DNA of 64,000 nucleotides, from positions 1 through 64,000 of the forward strand of contig SBEG01000006.1 in assembly GCA_009668975.1 (NCBI GenBank), in the 5' to 3' direction. This stretch comes from Deltaproteobacteria bacterium (GTDB lineage: Bacteria > Desulfobacterota > Desulfuromonadia > Geobacterales > Geobacteraceae). Of the stretch, positions 29,676 to 38,512 are shown one piece after another (the stretch's first letter is position 1; each line of letters starts with the position of its first letter). Both the position numbers and the translations under genes were made by a program. The notes below the pieces were generated by a model that was given only the letters and a program-made list of their open reading frames with translations, made no database searches and had not been told where the DNA came from.

Positions 29676-31037
29676 TCAGAAAAGACCGATAGTATGAAGG
29701 AAAACGATAGCCACCAGGACAGGTGAAACATATTTGATGATGAAATACCAGACAGGGAAGAAGTGGATGCGCACCGCACCTTTTTCGAGCTCACCCTTTG
29801 CCAACCCGGTTGTGAGAACCCAACCGGTAAATAGCGCAATCAGAAGGCCGCCAAGTGGCAGGAGATAGTTGGTGGCGATGAGATCGATCGAGTCGAGGAA
29901 ATTTCGCCCGCCAATCAGCTGCAGATCTTTTAGTAGATTGTTGGACAAGGCGGATGGAACGCCAAGGAGAAATATCAGCAGCCCCATGATCAGGGTGGCC
30001 TTTTTCCGCTCCCATTTTTTCTCGTCACAATAATAAGCCACCACCACCTCAAGCAGTGAAATGCCGGAGGTCAATGCGGCAAAGACGAGCAGCAGGAAGA
30101 AGAGCACGGCAATGACAGACCCTCCCGGCATCTGGCTGAAAATGATCGGCAGGGTCTTGAAGACGAGCCCGGGACCGGCTGACGGCTGCATACCAAAGGT
30201 GAATACAATCGGAAATATTGCTAATCCGGAGAGGAGTGCCACACAGGTATCCATAATCGAAACAGTAATCGCCACTCCGGGGATGCTGGTTTTTTCATCC
30301 GCATAACTACCGTAGGTCAGCATCGCCCCCATACCCAGGCTCAGGCTGAAAAAGGCGTGTCCCATCGCTTCAAGCATGGCTGGCGGGTCGAGACGGGACC
30401 AGTCCGGATGGAAGAGAAAATGCAGCGCCTGCTTGCCACCGGGCGAAAAGAGCCCTTTCACCGCCAGGATAACCAGGATAAGAAACAAAACCGGCATCAT
30501 GATCCGGTTTGCCCGCTCCAGTCCCGCGCTGACTCCGCCGAGGACGATAAAAACCGTCATCCCCATGAAAACCGCCTGCCAGAAAAGCTGACTCCAGTCA
30601 CTGGCCAGAAGTCCGGAAAACAGCTCCGGAACCCCTGAGGCATGGGCTGCGCTGAAAGTTCCCCGAATCGAAAGCCAGAGATAATCGACTGCCCAGCCGG
30701 CGACTACGCTGTAATAGGAAAGGATTACAAATCCAGCAATAACACCCAGCCAGCCGACCACGCCCCAACACCCGCCCCTGACCGCGCGGAATGCCCCGAC
30801 AGGGTCTTTGCGCGTGTGACGACCAAGGATCATTTCAGCAATCATGATCGGAAGACCCACCGTGACGATGCAGAAAATGAAAAACAGAACAAAAGCCCCG
30901 CCACCATGCATCCCGGTAATGTAGGGGAACTTCCAGATATTACCAAGTCCCACGGCCGACCCCGCGGAAGCCATAATAAAACCAAGGCGACTGGACCAGA
31001 GGCCGCGTTTTTGTTTGGTTTTATGTGGGGCAGGCAT
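29676..31037 (-). CDS. Sodium-dependent transporter of the NSS (SNF) family
   Basis: Predicted sodium-coupled amino-acid symporter in the inner membrane. 453 residues, about 11-12 membrane segments. The signature GNIWKFPYITGMHGGGAFV in the first segment covers the sodium and substrate site of LeuT-type proteins. Stands alone between a DMT transporter and a signalling operon, both in other transcription units. The substrate cannot be called. Confidence 0.9.
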   Translation of the reverse strand: MPAPHKTKQKRGLWSSRLGFIMASAGSAVGLGNIWKFPYITGMHGGGAFVLFFIFCIVTVGLPIMIAEMILGRHTRKDPVGAFRAVRGGCWGVVGWLGVIAGFVILSYYSVVAGWAVDYLWLSIRGTFSAAHASGVPELFSGLLASDWSQLFWQAVFMGMTVFIVLGGVSAGLERANRIMMPVLFLILVILAVKGLFSPGGKQALHFLFHPDWSRLDPPAMLEAMGHAFFSLSLGMGAMLTYGSYADEKTSIPGVAITVSIMDTCVALLSGLAIFPIVFTFGMQPSAGPGLVFKTLPIIFSQMPGGSVIAVLFFLLLVFAALTSGISLLEVVVAYYCDEKKWERKKATLIMGLLIFLLGVPSALSNNLLKDLQLIGGRNFLDSIDLIATNYLLPLGGLLIALFTGWVLTTGLAKGELEKGAVRIHFFPVWYFIIKYVSPVLVAIVFLHTIGLF

Positions 31038-31207
31038 ACGAACCTCCGGTCTGATTCAGCTACATCTTCAGGTCGCTAAAAACCGCTGGATACTGTAGCA
31101 AAGACAGGCTCGGAGGAAAAGAGAAAAGTCAGGCGGGGACTGGCCGGGAAGGCTCTCAATACCGAGAATCATATTCAGTACGGGAAAGCAAACAGCCGGC
31201 GGGCAGC

Positions 31208-32611
31208 TCAAATAACCTTACCGTGCATCAGGCAACGTTGAAAGGCCGTGAGAATCGCTGGATCGAACTGGCTACGGGAAAACTGTTCCATGATTTTGAG
31301 GACCGCACCGCTGGGCATCCCTTTCCGGTAAGGCCTGTCGGAGGTCATGGCGTCGTATGAATCTGCAACGGCCAGGATTCGCGCCTCCAGGGGAATCTGC
31401 TCAGCAGCGAGGCAATCCGGATAGCCGTTCCCGTCGTACCACTCGTGATGATGGCGGATCCAGGCAACGATTTCCTTGAATTCACCTATCATCTCCAGGA
31501 TCTCCTCGCCCTTGGCCGGATGTTCCTTGATTTTCTGGTATTCCTCAGGCTGGAGCTTACCCGGCTTGCGCAGGATACTCTCCGGGGTTCCGATCTTCCC
31601 GATGTCATGGAGCAGCGAGGCAAGTTCCAGCTTCCGGACCCGCTCCTTTGGCATTCCCAGCTCGCCACCGATCGCCACGGAAAGCTCCGCAACACGACGT
31701 GAGTGGCCGTACGTGTACGGGTCTTTCGCGTCAATGGAGGTAGCCAAAGCCTCGACAGTGCTCAGAAAAAGCTTGTTGATCTCCTCGTAGAGATGGGCCT
31801 TTTGCAATGCGGAAGATACTTCCGCAGCAAAGATGCCCATCAACTGGAGCTCCTGCGACCAGAATTCCTCTCCCGAAAGTTTGTCCGTGGCGATCAGCAT
31901 CCCCACCGGCTTCGTGTCGGCAATCAGCGGAACGCAAAGCACACTTATCGCGGGAAACGGCAGCGTTAACCTACCGTCGATGGCAATATCGCAGACCGTA
32001 ACCGGCTCTCCCTGGCAAAAAACGTGGCCGATAAGACCTTGCGCACAGGACACCCGGAAGCCGAGTGCCGAAACCCGGTCCCTGCCGCTGGCAAAGCGGG
32101 TAACCAGCTCTTGCCGTTCCGTGTCAAGCAGCATGATAAAGGAGGTCGTGACGGAAAGGATTTTGTCAGCTTCGTCCAGGACCAGCCGGCAGATCCTCTC
32201 GCTATCCATCTCATTGCCAAGCATTGCCGAAATCTTCTGGATAAGGGACAATTCATCATAGATCCTGACGATTTCCGAAGAAAGGTTCACCATCTCTCCT
32301 TCGAGACCGAGAAATGATTCCAGGGAACGGGCAATGCCCCGTGCAACCTCAGTTCCGCTTCCCGAATTGAGACAGACCTCGAGAGTGCCGACTTTCCTCT
32401 CCTTGAAAAACAACGGTTCCGAGCAGAGCACTTTTCCGGCTCTCCCTGCTGAAATGACGAATACTTCCCGGTCCGTGCAGGTGGTCCCCGCCCCCATCAA
32501 CACCTGCCCTTGATTGTCCAGAATCAGGAGTGGAGCAGCGAATCCAGCAGAGAGGCTGTTCAGGGCCTCTTCAATTTTCCGTCGCGAGATGTTCCGCAAA
32601 ACAGCATCCAT
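31208..32611 (-). CDS. GAF domain HD-GYP phosphodiesterase
   Basis: Predicted c-di-GMP phosphodiesterase, 467 residues, cytosolic. An N-terminal region of about 110 residues of unknown fold is followed by a GAF sensor domain (about 125-270) and a complete HD-GYP domain: LLHDIGKIG (His335-Asp336), the HHEWYDGNGYP block containing the GYP motif, and ADSYDAMTSDRPYRKG. It is the last gene of a receiver-kinase-HD-GYP run on the minus strand, so the upstream receiver or kinase may control it. Confidence 0.9.
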   Translation of the reverse strand: MDAVLRNISRRKIEEALNSLSAGFAAPLLILDNQGQVLMGAGTTCTDREVFVISAGRAGKVLCSEPLFFKERKVGTLEVCLNSGSGTEVARGIARSLESFLGLEGEMVNLSSEIVRIYDELSLIQKISAMLGNEMDSERICRLVLDEADKILSVTTSFIMLLDTERQELVTRFASGRDRVSALGFRVSCAQGLIGHVFCQGEPVTVCDIAIDGRLTLPFPAISVLCVPLIADTKPVGMLIATDKLSGEEFWSQELQLMGIFAAEVSSALQKAHLYEEINKLFLSTVEALATSIDAKDPYTYGHSRRVAELSVAIGGELGMPKERVRKLELASLLHDIGKIGTPESILRKPGKLQPEEYQKIKEHPAKGEEILEMIGEFKEIVAWIRHHHEWYDGNGYPDCLAAEQIPLEARILAVADSYDAMTSDRPYRKGMPSGAVLKIMEQFSRSQFDPAILTAFQRCLMHGKVI

Positions 32612-32637
32612 GAGGCTCTCCCCCTGCCACGTCAGAG

Positions 32638-34524
32638 CTACTCCCAGCCTTTCGAGTACTCTTTCTCGATCTCACCTATCAACTTGTAAAGGCTCTTGGC
32701 TTCGGCCGTTCGCCCCGTCGGACTCAGAGTAACCGGGGTAACATATTTGTTCAAGGCAGTACCGAGCACCAGAAAGACCGGGACATTTCCTGACCGCGGA
32801 GAAGACTTGACCCCTGCCAGAATTATCTCAAGCTGTTCTTTGGCGAAGATGCCGATAAAGAGAGCGCCGGGACACGAGTTTTTACAGCTCTTGACCGCCG
32901 CGGGACCTTCATGAAAAACAAGCGTCTCATATCCGGCTGCTCCCAGAATGACCTGGAGCGTCCTTGTCTCATCCCGGTCCGGAGAAACTATCATCACGGC
33001 ATCTCCCCTAACCTGATAAGCATCAAGGAGCGCGTAAATCTCGTACTTATCGAAGGGTTTTGAGACGTAGCCGTGCACCGCCAGAGACGGTTCATCACCG
33101 GCGCGCACATGCACAGTTGTCAGAAGTATCCTGACCCCTGCGTCCCTGGCCCAACGAACCAAAACTTCAAACTCTTCCCAATTTTCCGGAACTTCCGTGA
33201 CAACGAGTCCCGGACGCATCGTCCCGATTATTTCGCGCGCCCGGGCCGGGGTATCCGCTCCAAGGGTATAGTAGCCGACCTCTTCCAATTTTTTTCTGAG
33301 GCAGCGCCGGTTCACGGTATCATAGGTCATAACGAGGATCGGCTTGTAGTGCAGCATGTGGGGATCCTGCTTCCCGTGCACGACCGGCTCGAAACCGGGA
33401 GCCGGTTTTTCTGCAACCGGCACGCTGAAGAAAAAGGTACTCCCCTTTCCCAGTTCACTCTCAACCCAGATCTTGCCTCCATGAAACTCCACAATGCCCT
33501 TTGCGATGCTCAGACCCAGCCCCGAACCCTTCGGGCGATTCATGCCATGCTCGGCGATCCTGGCAAAGGGCTCGAAGATCATTTCCCGTTCCTCGGGAAA
33601 AATCCCCTCACCCGTATCCGCCACATAAAACTCCACGAAACCATCTTTCGCCTGAGCACCGAGCCGTATCGTGCCTTTCCGGGTAAATTTGACAGCATTG
33701 TTGAGGAGATTCACCAAAACCTGAATCAGTTGATTTCTCTCACCGCTGACATCCGGCAGACCTTCTTTGTTCTCCAGCAACAGTTCCAGCCCCTGCTCCA
33801 GGGCCATGGGACGGATAATTCTTTCGCCTTCACACAGCAGATCCATTGTTTTTACAGGGGAAAACTCAGTCCCCACTTTCCCCGAGCCGAGCCGGATCAA
33901 GTCAAGGATCTCGCTGGCAAATACGGATATTCGCACGCTTTCCCCATTTATGGTCTGGAGAAATTCCCGCTGCGTCTCCGGATCGATATCGTCGTAATTC
34001 AACAGTATTTCGGAGTAGGAACGGATAGACGAAAGCGGTGTCCGCAATTCATGAGAAACATTCGAGATAAACTCCGTTTTGGTTTTATCGAATTCCTGCA
34101 GTTTCTTGTGCGCCTCGGACAAGGCATCAAGCGCCGTTTGAAGGTTCATGTTTTTAAGGTTGAGGGCTTCGCTCAAACTATGGAAGGTGGCAATGGCAGT
34201 TTCATAACGAAAACACTCCTGATGAATGCGTTTTGAGATATACCCCGCTGCCAGGGTACAAAAGAAGAATGACGATATTCCGGCAAAATCTGTAGGAAGA
34301 CTGCCCGGAGTTGGCGGGTTGGAAAGATACAGCAGCGGAAACAGAATGGTAAAGGCAAGACCCGCGGTATGAAGGGATTTTGAGGAAAATAACAGCGAAA
34401 AGTAGGCAATGAGTGGAAAAAACAGGAATCGCACCGGGCTTGCCGTACCACCCGTCACCAGGCAAGCAAGAAGAAGAGCGAGCAGGGAAAGGTAGAGGAA
34501 ACTTTCTCGAATCTGCCTATTCAT
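32638..34524 (-). CDS. Sensor histidine kinase with two degenerate C-terminal receiver domains
   Basis: Membrane-bound kinase, 628 residues from the ATG at 34524. About four hydrophobic segments lie in the first 115 residues. A coiled linker leads to HisKA with [14 protein letters not shown], then HATPase with DTGEGIF and [12 protein letters not shown]. After the kinase come two receiver-like domains: the first starts [10 protein letters not shown], has TEVP where the phosphorylated Asp should be, but keeps SKPFD; the second starts [11 protein letters not shown] and also lacks a clear phospho-Asp. Encoded five bases after a single-domain receiver, with GGGAG overlapping that gene's stop. The receivers may be for binding rather than phosphotransfer. 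Confidence 0.87.
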   Translation of the reverse strand: MNRQIRESFLYLSLLALLLACLVTGGTASPVRFLFFPLIAYFSLLFSSKSLHTAGLAFTILFPLLYLSNPPTPGSLPTDFAGISSFFFCTLAAGYISKRIHQECFRYETAIATFHSLSEALNLKNMNLQTALDALSEAHKKLQEFDKTKTEFISNVSHELRTPLSSIRSYSEILLNYDDIDPETQREFLQTINGESVRISVFASEILDLIRLGSGKVGTEFSPVKTMDLLCEGERIIRPMALEQGLELLLENKEGLPDVSGERNQLIQVLVNLLNNAVKFTRKGTIRLGAQAKDGFVEFYVADTGEGIFPEEREMIFEPFARIAEHGMNRPKGSGLGLSIAKGIVEFHGGKIWVESELGKGSTFFFSVPVAEKPAPGFEPVVHGKQDPHMLHYKPILVMTYDTVNRRCLRKKLEEVGYYTLGADTPARAREIIGTMRPGLVVTEVPENWEEFEVLVRWARDAGVRILLTTVHVRAGDEPSLAVHGYVSKPFDKYEIYALLDAYQVRGDAVMIVSPDRDETRTLQVILGAAGYETLVFHEGPAAVKSCKNSCPGALFIGIFAKEQLEIILAGVKSSPRSGNVPVFLVLGTALNKYVTPVTLSPTGRTAEAKSLYKLIGEIEKEYSKGWE

Positions 34525-34528
34525 GTTC

Positions 34529-34900
34529 TTAACTCCCGAGAATGTCCTTGACCATTTGCAAGACCTCCTTTGGACTGAAAGGCTTGGTAATAAAACTATC
34601 GGCGCCACTGGCGATACTCAGTTCCCGATCCAGCTCCTGTCCCTTGCAGGTAAGAATGGCAATGTGAATGTCTTGCAGGTCCTTGTCCTGTTTAACCGTT
34701 TTGCAAACTTCGTCTCCGGTCATCTTCGGCATAATCAGGTCAAGGAAGACGACCCGTGGCTTCAGATCCATGATCAATCGCAAGGCAGCCGCACCATCAG
34801 AAGCGGTCTCAACGGCATAACCATCCCTTTCGAAGACAAAGCTGAGCGCCCTGACGATGTGAGGCTCGTCATCCGCAATAATAATGTCGATACCTGCCAT
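34529..34900 (-). CDS. Single-domain response regulator (CheY-like)
   Basis: Receiver-only protein of 123 residues. Acidic pair D10-D11, phosphorylation site Asp54 ([13 protein letters not shown]), Thr in ILTCKGQ and Lys in TKPF are all in place, so it should be active. It has no output domain. First gene of a three-gene operon with a hybrid-like kinase and an HD-GYP protein, and is probably phosphorylated by that kinase. Confidence 0.92.
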   Translation of the reverse strand: MAGIDIIIADDEPHIVRALSFVFERDGYAVETASDGAAALRLIMDLKPRVVFLDLIMPKMTGDEVCKTVKQDKDLQDIHIAILTCKGQELDRELSIASGADSFITKPFSPKEVLQMVKDILGS

Positions 34901-35369
34901 TGTTCACCCGCGGAAAACGTGGATCTGGAATTTTATGGGGGAGTATAACATCAGCAATTTTCTTCTTATACCATGCCGGAAACAATCTGTCACGAGCACA
35001 ACAACTTTTCCCCGAAAAATGATGTACGAGATATTCATTTCCCGCTTTGCAGCCGCAAGAAGGCATTAGTTGGTCGAAATCAACGATGTTGCCGAAAAAA
35101 GATAAAAATTACTTGCCATTTACCAAAATTTGCCGTAGGGTGTCCAGTTGACTGAACAACGCATCGACGGAACTCCCCAATAGTACGCTTTTCAGGTATC
35201 CCGTCCAAAGCTTCATCGATCACTGACCCCCCCACTGCTTCTAGTCATTTTCCTGTGGCGCAGTATATACGGTTGGCGACGATATTTTAGAAGCCAGTCA
35301 GTATGTGCTGCCACCGTTTCCTCTTCAGCGCACACGTGTGCCCTGCGGTGTCTCACGAAACCCGATTCA
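34901..35369. other. Intergenic region between the receiver operon and the helicase gene
   Basis: About 470 bases without a gene I can support. It carries the divergent promoter regions; AT-rich runs near 35085-35125 are the likeliest promoter area, but no clear -35/-10 pair was found. Confidence 0.4.
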
Positions 35370-35466
35370 GGGTTTTCCGTCCGGAATAGTCTCGTCCCCG
35401 GCACGGCGAATGGCGTTGTACGCCGAATGCCCGTTGACGACCGACATTCCTTGCACCGGGAAAACC
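35370..35466 (+). promoter_or_regulatory. Possible structured 5' leader of the DEAD-box helicase gene
   Basis: GGTTTTCC at 35371-35378 can pair with GGAAAACC at 35459-35466, which enclose a smaller perfect hairpin GGCGT/ACGCC at 35412-35424. The closing arm ends 13 bases before the helicase ATG, so it may affect its ribosome site (GGAAGAAGA). The structure is a by-eye prediction. Confidence 0.35.
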
Positions 35467-35479
35467 GAAAGGAAGAAGA

Positions 35480-36808
35480 ATGACTTTTACCCAGTTTGAA
35501 CTCGCAGCACAAATTACCCAGGCAATCAGCGAATGCGGCTATGAGAAGCCCACACCGATCCAGTCCCAGGCAATTCCCATGGCTATGAGCGGCCGCGATA
35601 TCCTCGCCTCCGCCCAGACCGGCACCGGAAAGACCGCGGCATTTGTGCTGCCGGCTCTCCAGCGGCTTACGGTCCGCTCAACCCAGCGTGGGATCGGCCC
35701 CCGCATCCTGGTTCTGACACCAACCCGGGAGCTGGCAAAACAGATAACCGATGCAGTCCGGCTCTATGGCCGCCATATGCGTATAAAGTCTGGCGTTATC
35801 CTCGGCGGCATGCCGTACCGGGAGCAACTGCGGCTGCTCTCAAGTCCGGTTGATATCATCGTAGCCACCCCCGGACGCCTGATCGACCATCTGGAGCGCG
35901 GCAAGATCAACCTTTCCCGCGTCGAGGTGCTGGTGCTGGACGAAGCCGATCGCATGCTGGACATGGGTTTCAGTGAAGATGTGGACAAGATCGCCGCCGC
36001 CTGCCCGCAGGAGCGTCAGACTCTAATGTTCTCGGCAACCATGGACCGGGAAACTTCCCGGCTTGCGGCGCGGCTTCTGAACAATCCAGAGCGCATTGAA
36101 ATCGCTCCGGAAAAAATCACCGCCGACCACATCGAACAGCGCCTGCATGTTGCCGACGACCTGTCGCACAAACATAAACTCCTCCGCCACCTCATTGACA
36201 ATCAGGATGTACGGAAAGCAATCATCTTCTCCGCTACAAAACGTGATACCGATTCACTTGCCGTGGATCTGAGGGCAGAAGGCCATTCGGTTGCCGCACT
36301 CCATGGCGACATGACCCAGGGCGCCCGCAACAAAACCATTGAGGCCATGCGTCGCGGCAAAATCAGGCTTCTCGTTGCAACCGACGTCGCCGCCCGGGGC
36401 CTCGACGTATCCGGGATCAGCCATGTAATCAACTTCGACCTGCCAAAGGCCGCAGAAGACTATGTCCACCGCATCGGCCGCACCGGCCGGGCCGGGGCTT
36501 CGGGAATCGCCATCTCCTTCGCCTCGATCAAGGAGTTGAGTTACCTAGAGCGCATCGAAAGATATATCGGGAAAAGCCTCCCCGAGGAACAGATCCCTGG
36601 CTTGGAACCGGTTCGTCCCATGCAGCGCCTCTCGACCCGCAAAAGCGGCAGTGGCAGCACAAACAGCCGCTATGCCGGCAAACGGCCGGCGGGCTCTGCT
36701 TCGAGAAACGGCAAACCGGGAGCCGCAGGCAAAAAAACCTGGGGTAATCCGAGAAAATCGTCAGGCCCGGTTGTTGTCTATCGGCCTGCCGCTTCGGACA
36801 TGAATTAA
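35480..36808 (+). CDS. DEAD-box RNA helicase, RhlE type
   Basis: ATP-dependent RNA helicase, 442 residues. All core motifs are seen: Q motif KPTPIQSQAIP, Walker A AQTGTGKT near 45, PTRELA, the DEAD box LDEADRMLDMGF near 155, SAT, and HRIGRTGR near 335. A basic, glycine- and serine-rich tail of about 60 residues follows the core, as in RhlE and CsdA-like proteins that bind structured RNA. Likely role in RNA remodelling at low temperature or in ribosome assembly. Ends in a strong terminator. Confidence 0.93.
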   Translation: MTFTQFELAAQITQAISECGYEKPTPIQSQAIPMAMSGRDILASAQTGTGKTAAFVLPALQRLTVRSTQRGIGPRILVLTPTRELAKQITDAVRLYGRHMRIKSGVILGGMPYREQLRLLSSPVDIIVATPGRLIDHLERGKINLSRVEVLVLDEADRMLDMGFSEDVDKIAAACPQERQTLMFSATMDRETSRLAARLLNNPERIEIAPEKITADHIEQRLHVADDLSHKHKLLRHLIDNQDVRKAIIFSATKRDTDSLAVDLRAEGHSVAALHGDMTQGARNKTIEAMRRGKIRLLVATDVAARGLDVSGISHVINFDLPKAAEDYVHRIGRTGRAGASGIAISFASIKELSYLERIERYIGKSLPEEQIPGLEPVRPMQRLSTRKSGSGSTNSRYAGKRPAGSASRNGKPGAAGKKTWGNPRKSSGPVVVYRPAASDMN

Positions 36809-36842
36809 CGTCAGGCTCACTATCACCAGTTGAACCATTACG

Positions 36843-36873
36843 CCCCCGCACCCGTACCGTGCGGGGGTTTTTT
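36843..36873 (+). terminator. Terminator after the helicase gene
   Basis: Perfect nine-base stem CCCCCGCAC/GTGCGGGGG (36843-36851 and 36859-36867) followed by six T. Confidence 0.95.
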
Positions 36874-36938
36874 CATTTTCAAATCGCCACTCTTAACCCA
36901 GTTCTCATCCCTGACGATTTTCATCCGCCACTTTTAAC

Positions 36939-36967
36939 TTGACACTACTAGACGACCGGTCTATTTT
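36939..36967 (+). promoter_or_regulatory. Promoter with embedded TetR-type operator
   Basis: TTGACA (36939-36944), a 17-base spacer and TATTTT (36962-36967). The palindrome-like TAGACGACCGGTCTA (36949-36963) fills the spacer and enters the -10, resembling the TAGAC...GTCTA operators of NemR-type regulators. The start codon is only seven bases past the -10, so the mRNA may be leaderless. Confidence 0.75.
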
Positions 36968-36973
36968 TACATC

Positions 36974-37564
36974 ATGGCCTCAAAAGATACGAAAGCGGAA
37001 ATCGTGAAAGCGGGCATGAGTATCATTTCCCGCCAGGGCTTCAACTCCACCGGAATCGACGCTATCCTGAAAAAGGCAAACGTGCCGAAGGGCTCATTTT
37101 ACCACTACTTTTCCAGCAAGAAGGATTTTGGCCTGAACGTTCTGGAGCGCTTTGCCGCCGGGATCGACAGAATATTCACTTCGTTTCTAGAAGACCAGTC
37201 ATTACCGCCCATCACGCGCTTACGCAACTGTCTGGAAAGCCTCGCGGCCCGCTTTGAAGACAATAATTGCAGCATCGGCTGCCTGGTCGCGAACATGGGC
37301 CAGGAACTTGCCGACCAGGACGAAGAATTCCGGGAAAAACTTGCAGGAATCTTCACAACATGGAGCAGGCATTTCGAAAAATGTCTCCATGAAGCACGGG
37401 AACGAGGGGAAATTCCGGACGACATCTCACCGGAACACACCGCCCAGTTTTTCCTGTCCGGCTTTGAAGGCGCCCTGCTGGTCTCGAAGGTTCTGAAATC
37501 GCCGGCGCCTCTTCGAAATTTTATCACCATTTTTTTCGAGCAACTGCTCCGTCAGAAGCCCTGA
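36974..37564 (+). CDS. TetR-family regulator, NemR-like
   Basis: Transcriptional repressor of 196 residues. The N-terminal helix-turn-helix is typical (GIDAILKKANVPKGSFYHYF). The segment around 99-112, NCSIGCLVANMGQEL, resembles NemR, in which the Cys of the GCL motif senses reactive electrophiles; here that would be Cys103. The operator overlapping its own promoter suggests autorepression, probably also of the next gene. No ribosome site precedes the ATG, in line with a leaderless transcript. Functional match to NemR is inference. Confidence 0.85.
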   Translation: MASKDTKAEIVKAGMSIISRQGFNSTGIDAILKKANVPKGSFYHYFSSKKDFGLNVLERFAAGIDRIFTSFLEDQSLPPITRLRNCLESLAARFEDNNCSIGCLVANMGQELADQDEEFREKLAGIFTTWSRHFEKCLHEARERGEIPDDISPEHTAQFFLSGFEGALLVSKVLKSPAPLRNFITIFFEQLLRQKP

Positions 37565-37613
37565 GCACACTTCAGGCCCCGTTCCCACACCTTTACCAAC
37601 AGAGAGGACTGGC

Positions 37614-38249
37614 ATGGAAAACAAAAAAAAACCACTACTCGCAGATATCCCCCCTGATGAAGTACTCGTTACCATCACCCTTGCCCCGGAAGCTGAACAG
37701 ATTTCCCGCCTCTGCACCGTGATGCATAACCGCTGCCATGTAAAGGTTGAGTGCGGAAAACCCCTGAGTGATTTACTTTACAACCAGTTTCAGATCCCCT
37801 TCGAGTATGTCCGGGTAGAAATCAAGGTTATCTTCCTTGAAAGCAGCCCGGTGGACAACCTCGATACCGCAATAATCAAGGATGGCGCAACTCTCGCACT
37901 TTCCGCCGCCATGCCCGGACTGGTGGGAGCGGCAATGCGGAGGGATGGTGAACTCAACTGGATGCGAAGCGGAATTTCCTACCAGGAGGGTGAAACCGAA
38001 CATCGAGTAGAACCGGGCTTACTCAAGATAAAACTTTTCAACAAGGTCATGGCCGACCTGGGAGAATCATTTCTGCGCCGGGGCGTGTACCTTCAGTCAA
38101 ACTACCTTTCCGAATTTCTGACACGATTTACCCCGGATTTCTGGAATGGTGGCATAACGATCACGAAAAACGGCGAAACAATTTCCAGCGATGAGCTGAT
38201 AAATTTCGTCAAAAACCGCAGCCAGTGGCTGCGATTGCTGATCATCTGA
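37614..38249 (+). CDS. Protein of unknown function next to the TetR regulator
   Basis: 211 residues with a proper ribosome site (GAGAGGA). I do not recognise the family. It appears soluble: no signal peptide and no membrane segment, apart from a mildly hydrophobic stretch around 85-105 (LALSAAMPGLVGAAM). Three cysteines lie in the N-terminal third (near 34, 41 and 47: LCTVMHNRCHVKVEC). It lies 49 bases after the TetR gene, so it is the most likely target or co-regulated partner of that regulator. A stress-protective role is only a guess from context. Confidence 0.65.
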   Translation: MENKKKPLLADIPPDEVLVTITLAPEAEQISRLCTVMHNRCHVKVECGKPLSDLLYNQFQIPFEYVRVEIKVIFLESSPVDNLDTAIIKDGATLALSAAMPGLVGAAMRRDGELNWMRSGISYQEGETEHRVEPGLLKIKLFNKVMADLGESFLRRGVYLQSNYLSEFLTRFTPDFWNGGITITKNGETISSDELINFVKNRSQWLRLLII

Positions 38250-38512
38250 GTGCTTCAACATGGTCAAACCGAAAAGGCGGGAACAGGGTCTGTTACCACA
38301 TCTGCAACCTTGCCCGCCTGAGCTCACCAGAGGAAACATATCCAAGCAAAATTTTGCGCCTATCAGCAAGTTTCTTTTGAAAATTCGTAAAACATCTATA
38401 TACTGTTTACTCGCTTACGCGGAAAGAGCTGGAACCTGGAAAGGACCGCCGTTTGCCCAAGTCCGCGACCAAAACCTGCCGGCCATCATCTACGTAGAGA
38501 TTGACCCATCCT

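Noticed and set aside
38270..38320. Nested hairpins AGGCGGG/CCCGCCT with AACAG/CTGTT after the unknown 211-residue gene
   Set aside because: No T-run follows, the loop is long, and no riboswitch class fits; kept only as a possible weak terminator.
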